A stretch of 64,000 nucleotides of DNA from Aegilops tauschii subsp. strangulata (GCF_002575655.3 NC_053040.3:150723148-150787147), one strand, 5' to 3'; shown: positions 1-12,012, counted from the stretch's first letter. The notes: generated by a model not told the origin, from the letters alone. Numbers and translations: made by a program.

Positions 1-2779
1 GCACACGCGTCTTCCATCCCGCCGTTCCCTCCTTGGTTAACACGTCGCCAGCGCATCCCCCTCGAAACCCTAGCGCCATTCCCCCCTTTCCCCTGCGCCG
101 CTTTCTTCCACCTCGCCCACAGTCGAACCACGTTGCCATGGCCGACCTCATCCTCGTGGCCACTGCCCTCCCGCCGCCTGAGACTGCGCCGGGAGCACTG
201 CCTCTGTCGTCTTCGTCGACTACGTGGACGCATTCGAGCTCCGGACCCCTGCCTCACGCGGATCGACGCCCTCGGCCACCATGGATCGCTGCCGCCGTCC
301 GTCTGCTCCAAGTCTCCCCTTAGGCCATCTTTGTACCTCTACAAGGCCCCTGTGAACTCCTCTCCCAAATCCCACTTGCCCCGGTCTCGATCCGTTGTCG
401 TATGCGGTTGCCTTGAAGTCACCATGGCCGCACATCCGCCATGCCCTGCCCCATGACCTCCTCGCTCGCACCGGCCATGCCCCCGGGCTCCCCTGCCCGC
501 ACTTCGGTCGCCCCCTGCCCGCTATACCGCGCGCCGGCGGCGCCCTGCCGCGCCTTGTGCGTGCGCTCGCGCCCGCCTGCGTTGCGCCGCCTGTTGCCTT
601 GGGCGCCCTGACGCCCGCGCCCAGGCACCCCATGCAGCCGCTTGCGCGCCCGCTGCCCTGCTGTTGCCGCGCTACTGCTGTTGCTTGCACCGCTCGCCTC
701 GCTCGCAACGCCTCTCGCCGCCGCTGCCCCGCGTCCTGCTGCTGCCGTGCGCACGCCCCGCCGTGGCCTTGCCACCGCCCCTGGACAGCGCCCTGGCCGC
801 CTCGTGCGTGCCCTGGGTTTGCACCTCACCCCGCGCTCGTCGCCGCGCAGCGCTGCTGCTGCCGCCGTTTTGCTGCTGCCGCTGCTACAGTGAACTGAAC
901 TTCACTATAGCGCTGGCTAGCTCTGCTACAAAAACGCTGATTAGCCCTCTGTGTAGCTGCAAAACAATAGCAAAACAAATTTTATTTTGGGAAATATTTA
1001 TATTGGCGTGTAGTACACTTGATAGGGTTCAATTCCTTCCATTGGACCAAATCCAAAAATCGCCTAGATTAATTCCTATGAAAATGACAAAAGTCTATGT
1101 TCTGTTAACAGCTAAGACTAAAAACAGAGTTATTGTGGTAGCTACTTTAGAGCAGTAAATAAACAGGATGCATGGTTATAACAGAGATGCAATTGATACC
1201 ATCTTGTACATCACAGAAAATTGATCAAGTTTGGTATAAGCCACTAACCCATAGGATGAATAGAACACTAGCTATAGCCTTTGCAAAACAACTAAGTGAT
1301 GTTTAAAACTGAGGACTTGGCCAATTTTCAGAGATTCGAGAAAATGTTCGAAAGCTTCGGAAAATCGTAGAAATTCATCCGTAACTCGGATGAAAATACT
1401 TTGTACATGAAAGTTGCTCAGAACCATGAGACGGATCCGGATACGCAGCCCATTCGCCCGCCACCCATCCCTAGCATAGTGAACATGCAACTTTTCCACT
1501 CCGGTTCATCTGTCCAAAAACGCGAAACACCCGGGATACTTTCCCGGATGTTTCCCCCCTTCGCCGGTATCACCTCCTACTGCGTTAGGGCACACCTAGC
1601 ACCACTCATTGTCATGTCATGCATCGGCATGCATATGTTTGCATTGTATTTATTGTTTTCCCCCTCTTCTCTCGCTAGACACCGAGACCGACGCCGCTGC
1701 TACCCAGTACGACTACGGTGTTGACGACCCCTCCTTCTTGGCTGAGCTTCCAGGCAAGCCCCCCCCCCCTGATCACCAGATATCGCCTATTCTTCTCTCT
1801 ACTGCTTGCATTAGAGTAGTGTAGCATGTTACTGCTTTCCGTTAATCCTATTCTGATGCATAGCCTGTCTTTGTTACTACTGTTGTTACCTTTACCTGCA
1901 ATCCTAAATGCTTAGTATAGGATGCTATTATTCCATCAGTGGCCCTACATTCTTGTCCATCTTCCATGCTATACTACCGGGCCGTAATCACTCGGGAGGT
2001 GATCACGGGTATATACTTGTATACATTACATGATACATGTGGTGACTAAAGTCGGGTCGGCTCGTAGAGTACCCGCAAGTGATTCCGATGTGGGGGCTGA
2101 AAGGACAGGTGGCTCCATCCCGGTAGAGGTGGGCCTGGGTTCCTGAGCGTGTTGGGTAATGTGGTGCACCCCTGCAGGGAAGTTTATCTATTCGAATAGC
2201 CGTGATCCTCGGTAACAGGACGACCCGGAGTTGTACCTTGACCTTATGACAACTAGAACCGGATACTTAATAAAACACACCCTTCCAAGTGCCAGATATA
2301 ACCCGGTGATCGCTCTCACACAGGGCGACGAGGGGAGGACCGCCGGGTAGGATTATGCTATTCGATGCTACTTGGTGAACTTACCATATACTCTCTTCTA
2401 CATGTTGCAAGATGGAGGCTGCTGATACGTCTGCAACGTATCTATAATTTATGAAGTATTCATGCTATTATACTATCTGTTTTGGATGTTTATGGGCTTT
2501 ATTAAACACTTTTATATTATTTTTGGGACTAACCTATTAACCCAGAGCCCAGTGCCAGTTTCTGTTTTTTCCCTTGTTTCAGTGTTTCGCAGAAAAGGAA
2601 TATCAAACGGAGTCCAAACAGAATGAAACCTTTGGGAGCGTGATTTTTGGAACGAACGTGAACCAGGAGACTTGGAGTTGAAGTCAAGGAAGCTTCGAGG
2701 TGGCCACGAGGCAGGGAGGCGCGCCTGCCCCCTGGGTGCGCCACCACCCTCGTGGCTCCCCTGACCGACTTCTTTCGCC

Positions 2780-2788
2780 TATATATAT
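2780..2788 (+). promoter_or_regulatory. TATA-like element in solo LTR
   Basis: TATATATA lies about 360 bp into the LTR, downstream of a GC-rich stretch, at the expected place for the U3/R promoter. The sister LTR at 59265 has TATAAATA at the matching position (59599-59606). Confidence 0.4.
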
Positions 2789-3007
2789 CCATATACCCTA
2801 AAAACATCGGGGAGCGGAATAGATCGGGAGTTCCGCCGCCGCAAGCCTCTGTAGCCACCAAAAACCAATCGGGATCCTGTTCCGGCACCCTGCCGGAGGG
2901 GGGATCCCTCACCGGTGGCCATCTTCATCATCCCGGCGCTCTCCATGACAAGGAGGGAGTAGTTCACCCTCGGGGCTGAGGGTATGTACCAGTAGCTATG
3001 TGTTTGA

Positions 3008-3031
3008 TCTCTCTCTCTCTCTCTCTCTCTC
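3008..3031 (+). repeat. (TC)n microsatellite
   Basis: An uninterrupted dinucleotide TC run sits inside the solo LTR. A shorter version occurs at the homologous place in the LTR at 59265-60897, near 59816-59829. Confidence 0.9.
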
Positions 3032-6000
3032 GTGTTCTTGAGGTGGTACGATCTTGATGTATCACGAGCTTTGCTATTATAGTTGGATCTTATGATGTTT
3101 CTCCCCCTCTACTCTCTTGTAATGGATTGAGTTTTCCCTTTGAAGTGATCTTATCGGATTAAGTCTTTAAGGATTTGAGAACACTTTATGTATGTCTTGC
3201 ATGTGCTTATCTTTGGTGACAATGGGATATTCACGTGATCTACTTGATGTATGTTTTGGTGATCAACTTGCGGGTTCCGTAACATTGTGAACTTATGCAT
3301 AGGGGTTGGCACACGTTTTCGTCTTGACTCTCCGGTAGAAACTTTGGGGCACTCTTTGAAGTACTTTGTGTTGGTTTGAATAGATGAATCTGAGATTGTG
3401 TGATGCGTATCGTATAATCATACCCACGGATACTTGAGGTGACATTGGAGTATCTAGGTGACATTAGGGTTTTGGTTGATATGTGTCTTAAGGTGTTATT
3501 CTAGTACGAACTCTTGAATAGATCGATCCGAAAGAATAACTTTGAGGTGGTTTCGTACCCTACAATAATCTCTTCGTTTGTTCTCCGCTACTAGTGACTT
3601 TGGAGTGACTCTTTGTTGCATGTTGAGGGATAGTTATATGATCCAATTATGTTATTATTGTTGAGAGAACTTGCACTAGTGAAAGTATGAACCCTAGGCC
3701 TTGTTTCCTAGCATTGCAATACCGTTTGTGCTCACTTTTATCATTAGTTACCTTGCTGTTTTTATATTTTCAGATTACAAAAACCTATATCTACCATCCA
3801 TATTGCACTTGTATCACCATCTCTTCGCCGAACTAGTGCACCTATACAATTTACCATTGTATTGGGTGTGTTGGGGACACAAGAGACTCTTTGTTATTTG
3901 GTTGCAGGGTTGCTTGGGAGAGACCATCTTCATCCTACGCCTCTCACGGATTGATAAACCTTAGGTCATCCACTTGAGGGAAATTTGCTACTGTCCTGCA
4001 AACCTCTGCACTTGGAGGCCCAACAATGTCTACAAGAAGAAGGTTGTGTAGTAGACATCAGCTGCCAGAAGCGTAGTCTTCGACAGGACTAGCTCTCCCC
4101 CTCTTATTCTGGCATTCTGCAGTTCATTCCACCGATATTGCCCCTTTACACAGATACCCATGCATATGTAGTGTAGATCCTTCCTTGCGAGTACTTTGGA
4201 TGAGTACTCACGGTTGTTTTTCTCCCTATTTTCCTCCTTTCCTTTCCTTTCCTCTCGGTTGTCGCAACCAGATGCTGGAGCCCAGGAGCCAGATGCCACC
4301 GTCGACGACAACTCCTACTACACCGGAGGTGCCTACTACTACGTGCAGGCTGCTGACGACGACCAGGAGTGGATTAGGAGGATCCCAGGCAGGAGGCCTG
4401 CGCCTCTTTCAATCTGTATCACAGTTTGTGCTAGCCTTCTTAAGGCAAACTTGTTTAACTTATGTCTGTACTCAGATATTGTTGCTTCCGCTGACTCGTC
4501 CACGATCAAGCACTTGTATTCGAGCCCTTGAGGCCCCTGGCTTGTATTATGATGCTTGTATGACTTATTTTATTTTTAGAGTTGTGTTGTGATATCTTCC
4601 CGTGAGTCCCTGATCTTGATCGTACACGTTTGCGTGTATGATTAGTGTATGATTGAATCGGGGGCATCACAGCAACCTCGGCGCGGACCGCATCAACCTG
4701 CCGCCCTTCGTCGACGCGCCGCCGCGGGCGAAACAGAACTGGGGTTACTACCCCAAGCAACCGTCGCAGGAGGTGCTCAACCTGTGCGAGCGGGTGTTGA
4801 TGATGAAGGAGCGGGAAGGGCTCACCTGCACCGACCTCATCACCGCCTTCATCAGGCGATGAGTGTTGCCGCTGCAGCAGCGCAGCCACCTCATCGATCA
4901 GATGACCGGGCTCCAGAACGCCAACCGCATGTCGAACTTGCGGCTGGCAGCGGACCAAGTCGCCCGCCGGGTCAACGACATCTCCAGGGCCAACCTGCGG
5001 GACGACTGGGAGTTCGGGAAACCCCCATACAGCCAGATGAACCCGGCACCCGTGGTGAGTCCCTGGTCTTCATACTTTGCTGCTTCTCATCTTCTTATTC
5101 GTCCATACGCGACGCGGAAGGTGCTTCTGAACGCCATCCGGCATCCTTACAACTGGGCGCCGACGCAGGTGGCGCGGGCTGTCTCAAAGGAACCCGCGGC
5201 CCGCGGCGGAGGGGAGGAGGCGTCCGCCGACGTCGGTGCAGGGCGCCGTGCGGGTAAGTTTGTCCTCTGTATTTGTTGAGTTGCCGGGCGCGAGGCGGCA
5301 TTGGAGGTTCTGACGCGAGTTGTCGATGTAGGGGCGCTGGGTGGAGGAGGCGGCAGCGCGACTGGAGCCGGGTTGTCCCGGGGGGTGCCAGCGGCGAGCC
5401 GGCCGCATGGGAAGGACAATGTCGCGCCGCGGGCTCCGGCCGGGAAGCGCGTGGCGAACCCGGCCGGCGGCGCGAAACCTCCCGCCAAGAGGAGGCGAGG
5501 CGCTCCGCAGGAGAGGTCGGCGAGGCTTGCCGTTCCGGTGGTGCCCGGGTAAGTCCCTTGTTGTTGGATTTGAGCAGCCGAGCGGCTCTGCTTGGTTCTC
5601 GTATGTTTACTTCTTCGTGCTTCAGGTCGCCAATTTCGCCGGCGCTGGCAGCGGCGGACGGGGCGCTGTGTTCCGGAGGACCCAGACTAGCGCCGGCGAG
5701 GAGGAGGAGGAGGCGGCTAATCCGGACCTCGGCCTGGACCCGGCCGATGCCAAAGTCCAAGCCTGGTGGGACCGGAACAGGGCTGTGGCGGAGCTGGAGG
5801 CGGCGTCGACCTAGGCCTGGGACAATGCCGCGACGACGTGGGCGCGTGCCGGCGAGGAGCCGAAGTGGCCGGAGATGCCGGCAGGGACGGTTCCGGTGGT
5901 GACAGTCTTTGTGCCGGCGTCGGAGGGGGGACGCGGCCGAGGCGGCCGCGCGGACGTGATGGACTTCGACCAGGAGGTCGTGGTAGTTGGGGATGACACC

Positions 6001-6495
6001 CCGCCGCGGATCGACGTGGTCGAGCGGGTGGGGACCGGCGGAGGTGGCGGTGACGCCGTGTTGGCGGAGGCGCCGCGGACGGCGCTGGAGGAGACGCCCC
6101 AGGCGTCGACGAGTGTGGCGCCGCCGCAGGTCATTTCGGCCACCGCGCCGGAGACGGCACCGGAAGGAACACCGGAGAAGGCGCCGGAGAAGGCGCTGGA
6201 GGAGGCGCCAGCCGCAGAAGAAGCGGTCAGCAGAAAGCACGCCCTGGTGCTTAGGCCAGGGGGTCGCCGGGCCGTCGGTTCGCAGCCGGCTCGGGGCAGG
6301 ACCAGCGATGTCTTCTTCGAGCCCCTGACCCAGGAGGAGTCGGTGATGGCCGCCGTGAGCCGACGCCTACGGGGGAAGTCGGACCGGATCCAGGCCTTCG
6401 CCCAGGCCGAGGTGGAGCAGACGCGGGAGCTGGAGCGCGTCGTGTTCGTAAGTTCTCCCTTGCCTTCTATTTTTCTCTTTCATTGCTTCTTCTGT

Positions 6496-6575
6496 GTGGG
6501 GGCGCGCCAGCGCACCCACTGGGTCTAGCCCCCTAGATTCGGGCCAACTGCGTAGCAGCTGGGTCGAATCTTAAA
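6496..6575 (+). repeat. Intronic 80-bp repeat, copy 1
   Basis: This 80-bp block begins GTGGGGGCGCG and ends TCGAATCTTAAA. It lies in the fourth predicted intron of the antisense gene and matches 6740-6819 with only scattered substitutions. It contains short internal inverted repeats such as CTGCGTAGCAG. Confidence 0.85.
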
Positions 6576-6739
6576 TCATTGTCTTGTGTTGATCGTTGCT
6601 CCTTGCAACAACTGGACTCCTACCGGGTCAGCATCTTCAACCGGCTTCTGGACAAGCATCGGCAGCTCAAGGAGTAGTTCACCGCCAAGAAGGAGGAGCT
6701 CCGCATCGCCGCAGGTATTTTTCGTGCGTGCTCTTTTTA

Positions 6740-6819
6740 GTGGGGGCGCGCTAGCGCAACCACTGGGTGTAGCCCCCGAGATTCGAGCCAACTGCGTAGC
6801 AGTTGGGTCGAATCTTAAA
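6740..6819 (+). repeat. Intronic 80-bp repeat, copy 2
   Basis: Second copy of the block at 6496-6575, in the next predicted intron (6715-6852). The spacing of both copies to the surrounding splice sites is similar, which suggests duplication of an exon-intron unit. Confidence 0.85.
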
Positions 6820-8240
6820 GTGGTGTTTGGTTTATGAATCTTTTTTCCGCAGCCGAGGTGCTGTCTTGGAGGACCCGGCTGATTCGAGCCGGCTTCCCCT
6901 ACGACCGGCTCGTTGCCGACGCCGGCCGGCTTGAGGCCGAGGAGGCAAAGGCAAGGGCGGAGGCGACGGGTGCCCGGCAGGCGCTTGATGACGCCGGCCG
7001 GCTGCAGGAGCGGCTGACGGACGACAAGCGCCGTCTTGAGGCCGAGGTGGAGCGCATCAAGGTGGAAGCCGCCAAGGTTGGGGAGGCACAGCGGGCCCTT
7101 GCTGAGGCCGATCAGCAGCGCGGCAAGCTCGCTGACGACAAGGGCCAGCTTCAGGCTGAGGTGGAGCGTCGGATGGTGCTAGTGGTCGCAGCGGAGGAGA
7201 CCCGTCAGGGGGAAACCCAACGCCGCGAGGAGGCCGAGAAGGCGGCCGAGAGCAAGGACGCCGAGCTGAAGACGGCCCTTGCCAAGGTCGTCTACTTGGA
7301 AAAAACACTCCAGGAGCATGACCACACCATCGCCCGGGAGCGGCGCGGTACGTTGCTCGAAGCGCAGCACGTGGAAGAGTCCTTCTCCAGTAAGTGCTTT
7401 CCTTGGGTTCTGTCGGGCTGGGATCCCGGCTTCTTGTCCTTGGTGATTTTCTTCTGACTTGCTTTACTTCTCGACAGGGGCCTTCCCGAAGACGCGCCCG
7501 CTGGTGGAGGAAGCCGTCCGCTTTCAGCATGACCCGCAGGGCGTCGTCGGCTCCAGAACCGACCCGCAGGTGGCTTGGACCTTCCGGGAGATCGTGACCG
7601 CCGTCGAGGCTTGTCTCGAGTCTTGAGCGAGCAGATGGGGTGGCTCTCTGAGGCCGGGACAGCGATGACGGTGGCCCTGTGGTCGGGCTGCGTTGCACCG
7701 AGTAGCTTCTCGCGTCTAGCGCGGTGGTTGGAGGCGGGACTGGACTGGCTCCACGAGTGGCGCATTTCTGCCGCTTGTGACGGTGCCGAGATGGCGCTCC
7801 GGTTTGTGATGTCTTGGCATCCGGACCTGTCGCCGGAGGCGTTGATGGGCCAGCGAGATGACTCGGAGAACCAGCTGCGGGCGGAGGCCGGACGAATCGC
7901 TGCCCGGGCCAGCTACATTGTCGGGTTTGCTTTTCACGACGAGTTCTAGCCGGAGCGGGCAGAAGCTCGCGAAGTCGTGCCCGCTGACGACTACGGCCTG
8001 CTTCTGCATGACCCAAAGGGCAGCTTCGAGGAGACGGGCATCTATGGTGATGAAGATGCCAAGGAGGAAGGCACCGGCACTTTGGCAAACCCGGAGGCCA
8101 CCGAGGGGGGGCCAGCAGCTCCGCTACGCGGAGCTAGAGACGCCTGAGGCTGCCCTGTTTGACTTAGTAAAAATCTCTGTTAGGTAGCAGGTCCACCCAC
8201 ACACTGGGGGTGCTTGGGTGTAATGAACTCTGGCCTTGGG

Positions 8241-10966
8241 TGTAACATCCCAAATTTTCAATTTGGAATGTTATACATAGATCATCATTGCATATCATGT
8301 TTTGTTGCATTTTGACAAATCCTCGATAAATCCTAAGCAACTCAAGGACCCTCTGAGAGAGTTGGGGATTTTCCCGAATTTTTCAAATTAATTTTCCAAC
8401 GAGGATTTTGGTTTTAATTATTTTTCTCTCTGGAAAAATATTTCATTTTAAATAAACGAGAGGAGAAAATATGACTTCTCCAAAACAATTGAAATACTGG
8501 AGGAAAAATGTTAAAATCATTTATTGGCATTTATTTGGATTTTATTTGCAATTTTTATTGCATTAAAATTATTGCATGTTTTCAAAATATTTATTTTTGA
8601 TTTTAAAAATGTTCACCCTATTCTAGATTTTCTAGCTAGACGGGGAAAATTTATTTCATATTTTTCTGATTTTTATTTATTTTTCTAGGCAATATTTTCC
8701 GCGGAACTTATTTAAAAAAAATGCCCGCGCGCCGACTGGGCCAAAGGCCCAGCCGACGGCCCGCCCGCGCCCTCTCCTCTTCCCGCACGGGATCGCCGCC
8801 CGAGTCCGGCCGCCGCACGATGCCCGCCGGCCGACCCCTTCCCCAAGCCGCCGCCGCCCCCCACCCCTCCTTAAATACCCCCCCCCTCTCTTTCTCTCCT
8901 CACCCCGAGCCGCCGCCGCCAACATCGCCGCCGCCGCCCGCCCGCATCTCGCCCGCCGCCGCCGCCGGTTGCCTCGCCCGCCGCCGCCGGCGGGAGCCCC
9001 GGAGCCGCCGCCCCTCGCCGCCTCCCCGATCCCCGCACCCCTCCGCCGAGCCCCGCCCCGCCGGAGCCCGCCGACGAGGTACTGCCGCCGCCGTTTTCCG
9101 TCGTTGACCGGTTTTCTGTAAAAAAAACCCTTCGTTTAAAAAAAACCTAGATCGGTTTTTTTCGGTTTTCTTATTTCGCGAGCGTTCACCGAACCGTTCG
9201 TTTTAACGAACGTGTTCGTCGGTTTTTCTCTGTTAACGAACGTCCGTTATTTAACCGTTCGTCCGTTTTTCTTTTTCGTCGGATTTTCTCGTTATTTTCT
9301 CAGATTCGATTTCTGATCGAATCTTTGATTCTGTTTAACTTCTCGCTCGTTTATCGGAATCAGGTGATTCAAGCGCCTAGAGTTTCGTCTCGAAATTCTC
9401 TTTCCGTTTAACCTACTCAAACAAGTTTTTGCTACGGTAAAATTTGACCTAGATCCAGATTAGCAAACGAAGTTTCTTTCTTTCGCCGTTTGACTTTCGT
9501 TGCTTCTTTCGAGTTGATTCTTTTTGCAAACCGGAGTTCTTAAGTTGAACTTTCTGGTTGGATCTTTCATTCGAGTTTTACCTGTGCATTAGTTGAGTAC
9601 TGATTGTATGCTTGTTTGTTTACGATAGAGTACCCGGAGTGTGCCGCTTGTTACTTCGACTCGTTAGGTTTTGCGGATCATTAGCAAGGCAAGTAACACT
9701 TTGATCATATCCCGTTCATACCCAGTTTTATTGCATTAGATCTATTTCCTCAAACACATTGCATGCTTAGGATCTAAATAAACTGTGGGTATTGGGAAGT
9801 AGTTGAGGTAGTACCTATTACTTGTTTTCTTATCAAACCCTTGGGAGTTACTTCTACGTTGCTTTTATTATCGCCATGCTATGCTCGTAGATGTGGATTG
9901 GGTTTGAGTGATATTCATGACAGATGTGAGATGTTTAATAATGGTTCAACTTAAGGTGGCAACTAAAACTCACATCTGGGTGGATTGAGGCACCTGGAGA
10001 ACCCAGTGTTGTCTGTATGTATAAGGTCCGCCACCCAGGCTCAAAGGGGTCATAAGATTATTCATGCTAGAAACTTCCGTGTGCAGCCACAAGCTATTAT
10101 GGGCTCTAGCATAGCTGAGTAGGTTACAGGATCTCTTGAAGAGGTGGACTAGCAGATGTAGGGGAAAGTAGGTGTACCGGTCCATCCAGAGTAAAGAGTG
10201 ATTGTTTCTGAAAGACTGTGTCTCGGTCATCCGTTTCTCAAACATCATGCAATGCGAGAATCAAGCGGAGGCGATCGAGTCTTGTGGGGAAAAGTGCACA
10301 AACCTCTGCAGAGTGTACAAACTGATCATGATTAGCCGTGTCCCCGGTTATGGACAACTTGAGTATCTAGTACCTGGATTATCATTTGAATCTCATCACC
10401 GTGATACTTATAATTAATTTTGTTGGGTTAATGATGTTACTTAATTGGGATTGAGTTGGAGGTACCTTCTCAATGTTTCAACCACCATGATAGTTAAAAT
10501 AAAATTTATTCCTTTTGAAGTAGGATAAAATTGGCTTTTCGCAAAACTGTAACCATAGAGCTTTCCACCAGCCATATATGCATATAGTATAGCATTATTA
10601 TTGTTCATTGCTCTCTATGTGTTACATTGCCAGCATATTCTAAGACTGACCCGTTTTCGGGCTGCAACATTTCATGTTGCAGACTTTTCAGACGACGAGT
10701 AAGGTGCCTTAGGTCGTGGTCTTATACTCAGTGATGCCGCTGGAGTTGATGGACTCACTTATCTTCCAAGTCTTCCGCTGTTATCGTTATTAGATGGCCT
10801 TAAGCCATGTTTTCATACTTAATCTCTTCGGAGATATTCGATGTAATAAGTGTGTGATTGCTACTCTGTTATAAATCCTCCATTTGTACTGTGCGTGTCA
10901 GCATTACTGATCCAGGGATGACACTGGTGCACAGCAGCACAGGCCATTTGAGGTCTGGTCGCTACA
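8241..10966 (+). repeat. 5' LTR of chromovirus
   Basis: The first part (8241-8700) is AT-rich. A GC-rich stretch of about 400 bp (8720-9110) follows, then T-rich leader sequence. It ends TCGCTACA at 10966, four bases before the primer-binding site. TTAAATA at 8871-8877 is the best TATA candidate. ORFs inside it, such as 9970-10248, reappear in the 3' LTR and are not genes. Confidence 0.95.
8871..8877 (+). promoter_or_regulatory. TATA-like box of chromovirus LTR
   Basis: TTAAATA stands alone in a GC-rich block and is conserved at 17038-17044 in the other LTR. If used, transcription would start near 8900 and leave an R-U5 leader of about 2 kb. Confidence 0.45.
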
Positions 10967-10970
10967 AAGT

Positions 10971-10982
10971 TGGTATCAGAGC
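10971..10982 (+). other. Primer-binding site, initiator-Met tRNA
   Basis: TGGTATCAGAGC is complementary to the 3' end of plant initiator-Met tRNA, the standard minus-strand primer of many plant LTR elements. It lies four bases after the 5' LTR. Confidence 0.95.
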
Positions 10983-11078
10983 ACACGCTGACTGTAGGAC
11001 ACGACCACTAAGCTTAAGCCCTAGAAAAACTTCTCTCTTCTCATTTCTGACCCCTCTCCACTTTCTACTCTTTTAGGA

Positions 11079-11810
11079 ATGGCGAATGCAAGGAGCAAGT
11101 TCATGCAACCAGATGAAGACACGCCGTTTGGACGATATTTGAAGGAAGTCACCAAGTACCTGAACATAGGAATACCAAGCGTCACCGGAACCTACAATGC
11201 CACCTTACCTGAAGAGGAGAGCTGGAAGATTCAAGTTATCATTCCAGGAAGAACGTTTGTGCCAATTACGGAACCCATGAGATTGGTTTTCGAAGCACCA
11301 ACTTGGAGTTTAGGGAAGAGCATGGCCGCACATATCGCCATGGGACGCATTGGAGAAGTCTACCACCAGGAGCTTAAGGATACAATTTATCAAATTTGTG
11401 GACGTCGAGACGCGCAATGGGAGATGATCAAGACCAAGAAGGATGGATCAATTGCAGCTTTCATCCAGGAGCAGAACCAACATATCCGACGCCAGGAGAA
11501 TCAAATGTGCACGGACAAGGAAGAACTGAAGAAGGCATTCACGAAGATCAAGGAACTCCAAGAAGAACTCAAGACTACACGCGAAGATTACTTGGAGGAA
11601 ATCAACGCACTAGTCGGGAAGATTGACGACCTGGAGAATAAGATTGGAGCATTCGTGGGAAATCCAGTGCCAAAAGCAGAAGTCGACGAATGCACTTGTC
11701 CGGATAACTACATCATCATCGACGACACCGACTCGGAACCAAGTGAAGACGAATGGATTGATGAAGCTGGAGCAGACATCATGGAGTCTTCAACGGATCA
11801 GAATTTCTAG
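11079..11810 (+). CDS. Upstream accessory ORF (ORF0-like) of chromovirus, 243 aa
   Basis: A complete ORF between the primer site and gag, about 100 bp after the primer site and 202 bp before the gag-pol start, closed by TAG. I see no zinc knuckle, protease or membrane segment. Residues 1-115 look globular. About 115-205 are rich in Glu, Lys and Gln with heptad spacing (KELQEELKTTREDYLEEI), indicating a coiled coil. The last 35 residues are strongly acidic. An additional ORF ahead of gag has been described for rice gypsy elements (orf0 of RIRE3/RIRE8, from memory); whether this is the same protein cannot be told without alignment. It has no stops or frameshifts, like the gag-pol beside it, which is consistent with a retained function, but the element is young enough that absence of decay is weak evidence. 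Confidence 0.75.
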   Translation: MANARSKFMQPDEDTPFGRYLKEVTKYLNIGIPSVTGTYNATLPEEESWKIQVIIPGRTFVPITEPMRLVFEAPTWSLGKSMAAHIAMGRIGEVYHQELKDTIYQICGRRDAQWEMIKTKKDGSIAAFIQEQNQHIRRQENQMCTDKEELKKAFTKIKELQEELKTTREDYLEEINALVGKIDDLENKIGAFVGNPVPKAEVDECTCPDNYIIIDDTDSEPSEDEWIDEAGADIMESSTDQNF

Positions 11811-12012
11811 TAGACCACCATATCAGTAGTAGTTTTTTTCCCCCATTTAGTAGTATAGTTCAAGCACTTTGTAACGCTAGTTAGATCGATTGTTTTGCCT
11901 TGTTTGGATTGATTGAGTGATATTGATTGAATTTGTCTCATGAGCATATGGGTAGTGTTTTCTCTCTAGACCTCATTCTATTCTTAACTCTCATCTTTTC
12001 TAAACCTATCAG

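Larger units (their letters stand above)
2423..4060 (+). mobile_element. Solo LTR, TGATACG...ACATCA family
   Basis: The LTR runs from TGATACGTCTGCAACGTATC to GTAGTAGACATCA (1638 bp). It is flanked by the perfect 5-bp target duplication GCTGC (2418-2422 and 4061-4065). No internal region is present, so it is a solo LTR left by recombination between two LTRs. The same family recurs in reverse orientation at 44110-45701 and 49717-51681, and in forward orientation at 59265-60897. It contains a CCGGCAGGGTGCCGG-like hairpin (here CCGGCACCCTGCCGG), a TC microsatellite and a TATA-like site. Confidence 0.92.
1..4671 (+). mobile_element. Partial Ty3/gypsy (chromovirus-type) LTR, left end outside window
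   Basis: The right boundary is AATCGGGGGCATCACA ending at 4671, a terminus typical of Triticeae gypsy LTRs that use an initiator-Met primer site. No primer-binding site follows. The next base enters the coding sequence of the Tat antisense gene, so this is a solo LTR or the 3' LTR of an element lying to the left. Positions 1-900 are very GC-rich (leader-like) and 900-2420 are mixed sequence. The ORFs in 1-900 overlap in several frames and look compositional. GCAAC at 4672-4676 would be the right target duplication; the left copy is out of view. A second LTR splits it at 2423-4060. The lineage is inferred from the terminus and overall layout only. Confidence 0.6.
4672..8169 (+). pseudogene. 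Antisense accessory gene of the Tat element (coiled-coil, intron-bearing), 5' part missing
   Basis: This gene runs opposite to gag-pol and is cut at its 5' end by the LTR at 1-4671. The first part (4672-5054) continues the globular region that follows the PF04195 'putative gypsy type transposon' domain in the homologous gene at 37830-41645. The middle is rich in Ala, Pro and Glu. Positions 6853-7389 encode a long heptad-type coiled coil (repeated RLEAEVER- and ADDKGQL-like blocks). The reading frame only joins if introns are removed: GT..AG pairs fit at 5055-5168, 5254-5331, 5549-5625, 6715-6852 and 7390-7477. A fourth intron starting at 6448 has GCAA where the acceptor GCAG is expected (6605-6608). 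In-frame stops at 4860-4862 (TGA, probably from CGA), 5812-5814 and 7947-7949 show it is dead. Its role is unknown; nuclear or structural functions would be guesses. Confidence 0.7.

Noticed and set aside
33..898. Overlapping ORFs of 80-170 codons in a GC-rich region, including one on the minus strand
   Set aside because: All frames are open because of composition. The translations are Ala/Pro/Arg-rich with no domain, and the region is part of an LTR leader.
5095..6240. Minus-strand ORF of 381 codons
   Set aside because: It is the reverse of the GC-rich coiled-coil antisense gene. Its Arg-rich sequence has no domain, and it is not in a pol frame.
7057..8088. Minus-strand ORF of 343 codons
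   Set aside because: Shadow of the coiled-coil coding strand; Arg/Pro/Ser-rich without recognisable features.
9970..10417. ORFs repeated almost identically at 18116-18563
   Set aside because: They recur only because they lie in the two LTRs of the same element.
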